Positions 63,961 through 64,000 of a DNA stretch of 64,000 nucleotides are shown here, piece by piece. The translations under genes and the position numbers were made by a program. Where the stretch lies: the NCBI GenBank assembly GCA_963580285.1, contig OY757020.1, forward strand, positions 102,613,497 through 102,677,496. Reading direction: 5' to 3'. Positions within the stretch are counted from its first letter, which is position 1, and each line of letters starts with the position of its first letter. Under the pieces are notes generated by a model. That model saw nothing but the letters and a program-made list of their open reading frames with translations, made no database searches and had not been told where the DNA came from. Source of the DNA: Lucinisca nassula. Taxonomy: Eukaryota; Mollusca; Bivalvia; Lucinida; Lucinidae.

Positions 63961-64000
63961 GTGAACTATGTTGTCTGTTGAAAGCTCTTGTTTAGGTGAA

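Overview
The window is repeat-saturated animal DNA from a bivalve mollusc, most likely a heterodont clam or mussel. That assignment rests on the kind of repeats seen: GTCC-rich hairpin-headed elements with 140-172 bp tandem cores, tRNA-derived SINEs, Penelope-like, jockey/CR1-like and mariner elements, and swarms of TTAA-flanked MITEs. No species-specific marker was found. There are no prokaryotic features; no operons, CRISPR arrays or ribosome binding sites are expected or seen.

One host gene can be supported. It lies on the + strand and spans almost the whole window: exons at 576-918, 32336-32407, 36896-37144 and 49867-51416 (stop). All four join in a consistent phase 1 into 738 codons including the stop, and more 5' exons presumably lie upstream. 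It encodes a protein with two tandem C2H2 zinc fingers, a disordered charged N-terminal part, and a long tail with an internal 104-residue duplication carrying the SUMO-type core IKQEP. Nearly everything else is intronic transposon DNA inside this gene.

Layout. 1-2.3 kb: foldback repeat, exon 1, two SINEs. 2.3-11.7 kb: a nest of hairpin-headed tandem-core elements (158, 166 and 147 bp periods) holding a hAT-like element (5355-8456), which holds a decayed LINE. 11.7-17 kb: a 4.5 kb DNA transposon (12417-16924, 15-bp TIRs) into which a Penelope-like element with two ORFs (GIY-YIG endonuclease and C2H2 finger) has inserted. 17-25.9 kb: MITEs, SINEs interrupted by TTAA elements, a 140-bp array and a retroelement tail. 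26-29.5 kb: an array rich in nuclear-receptor-type DR1 motifs, split by a 166-bp-core element. 29.6-32.2 kb: a 35-bp minisatellite. 32.3-39.4 kb: exons 2 and 3 among MITEs and foldbacks. 39.4-46.4 kb: a CR1/jockey-like LINE split by two other elements, then a mariner fragment. 46.4-49.8 kb: a tandem pair of hammerhead-ribozyme-like motifs in a retrozyme-like arrangement, a poly(A) retro-insertion and an inverted SINE pair. 49.9-51.4 kb: last exon. 51.4-64 kb: duplicated 166-bp-core blocks, other arrays and SINEs.

The strongest leads for something new are three. First, the dimer-like direct repeat of type I hammerhead motifs at 46.7-47.1 kb. Second, the Penelope-like element whose endonuclease ORF is followed after 2 nt by a zinc-finger ORF. 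Third, the common architecture (5' hairpin, GTCC microsatellite, ~140-172 bp tandem core, 3' hairpin, insertion at T runs) shared by several element families, which resembles non-autonomous Helitron/Helentron-type elements.
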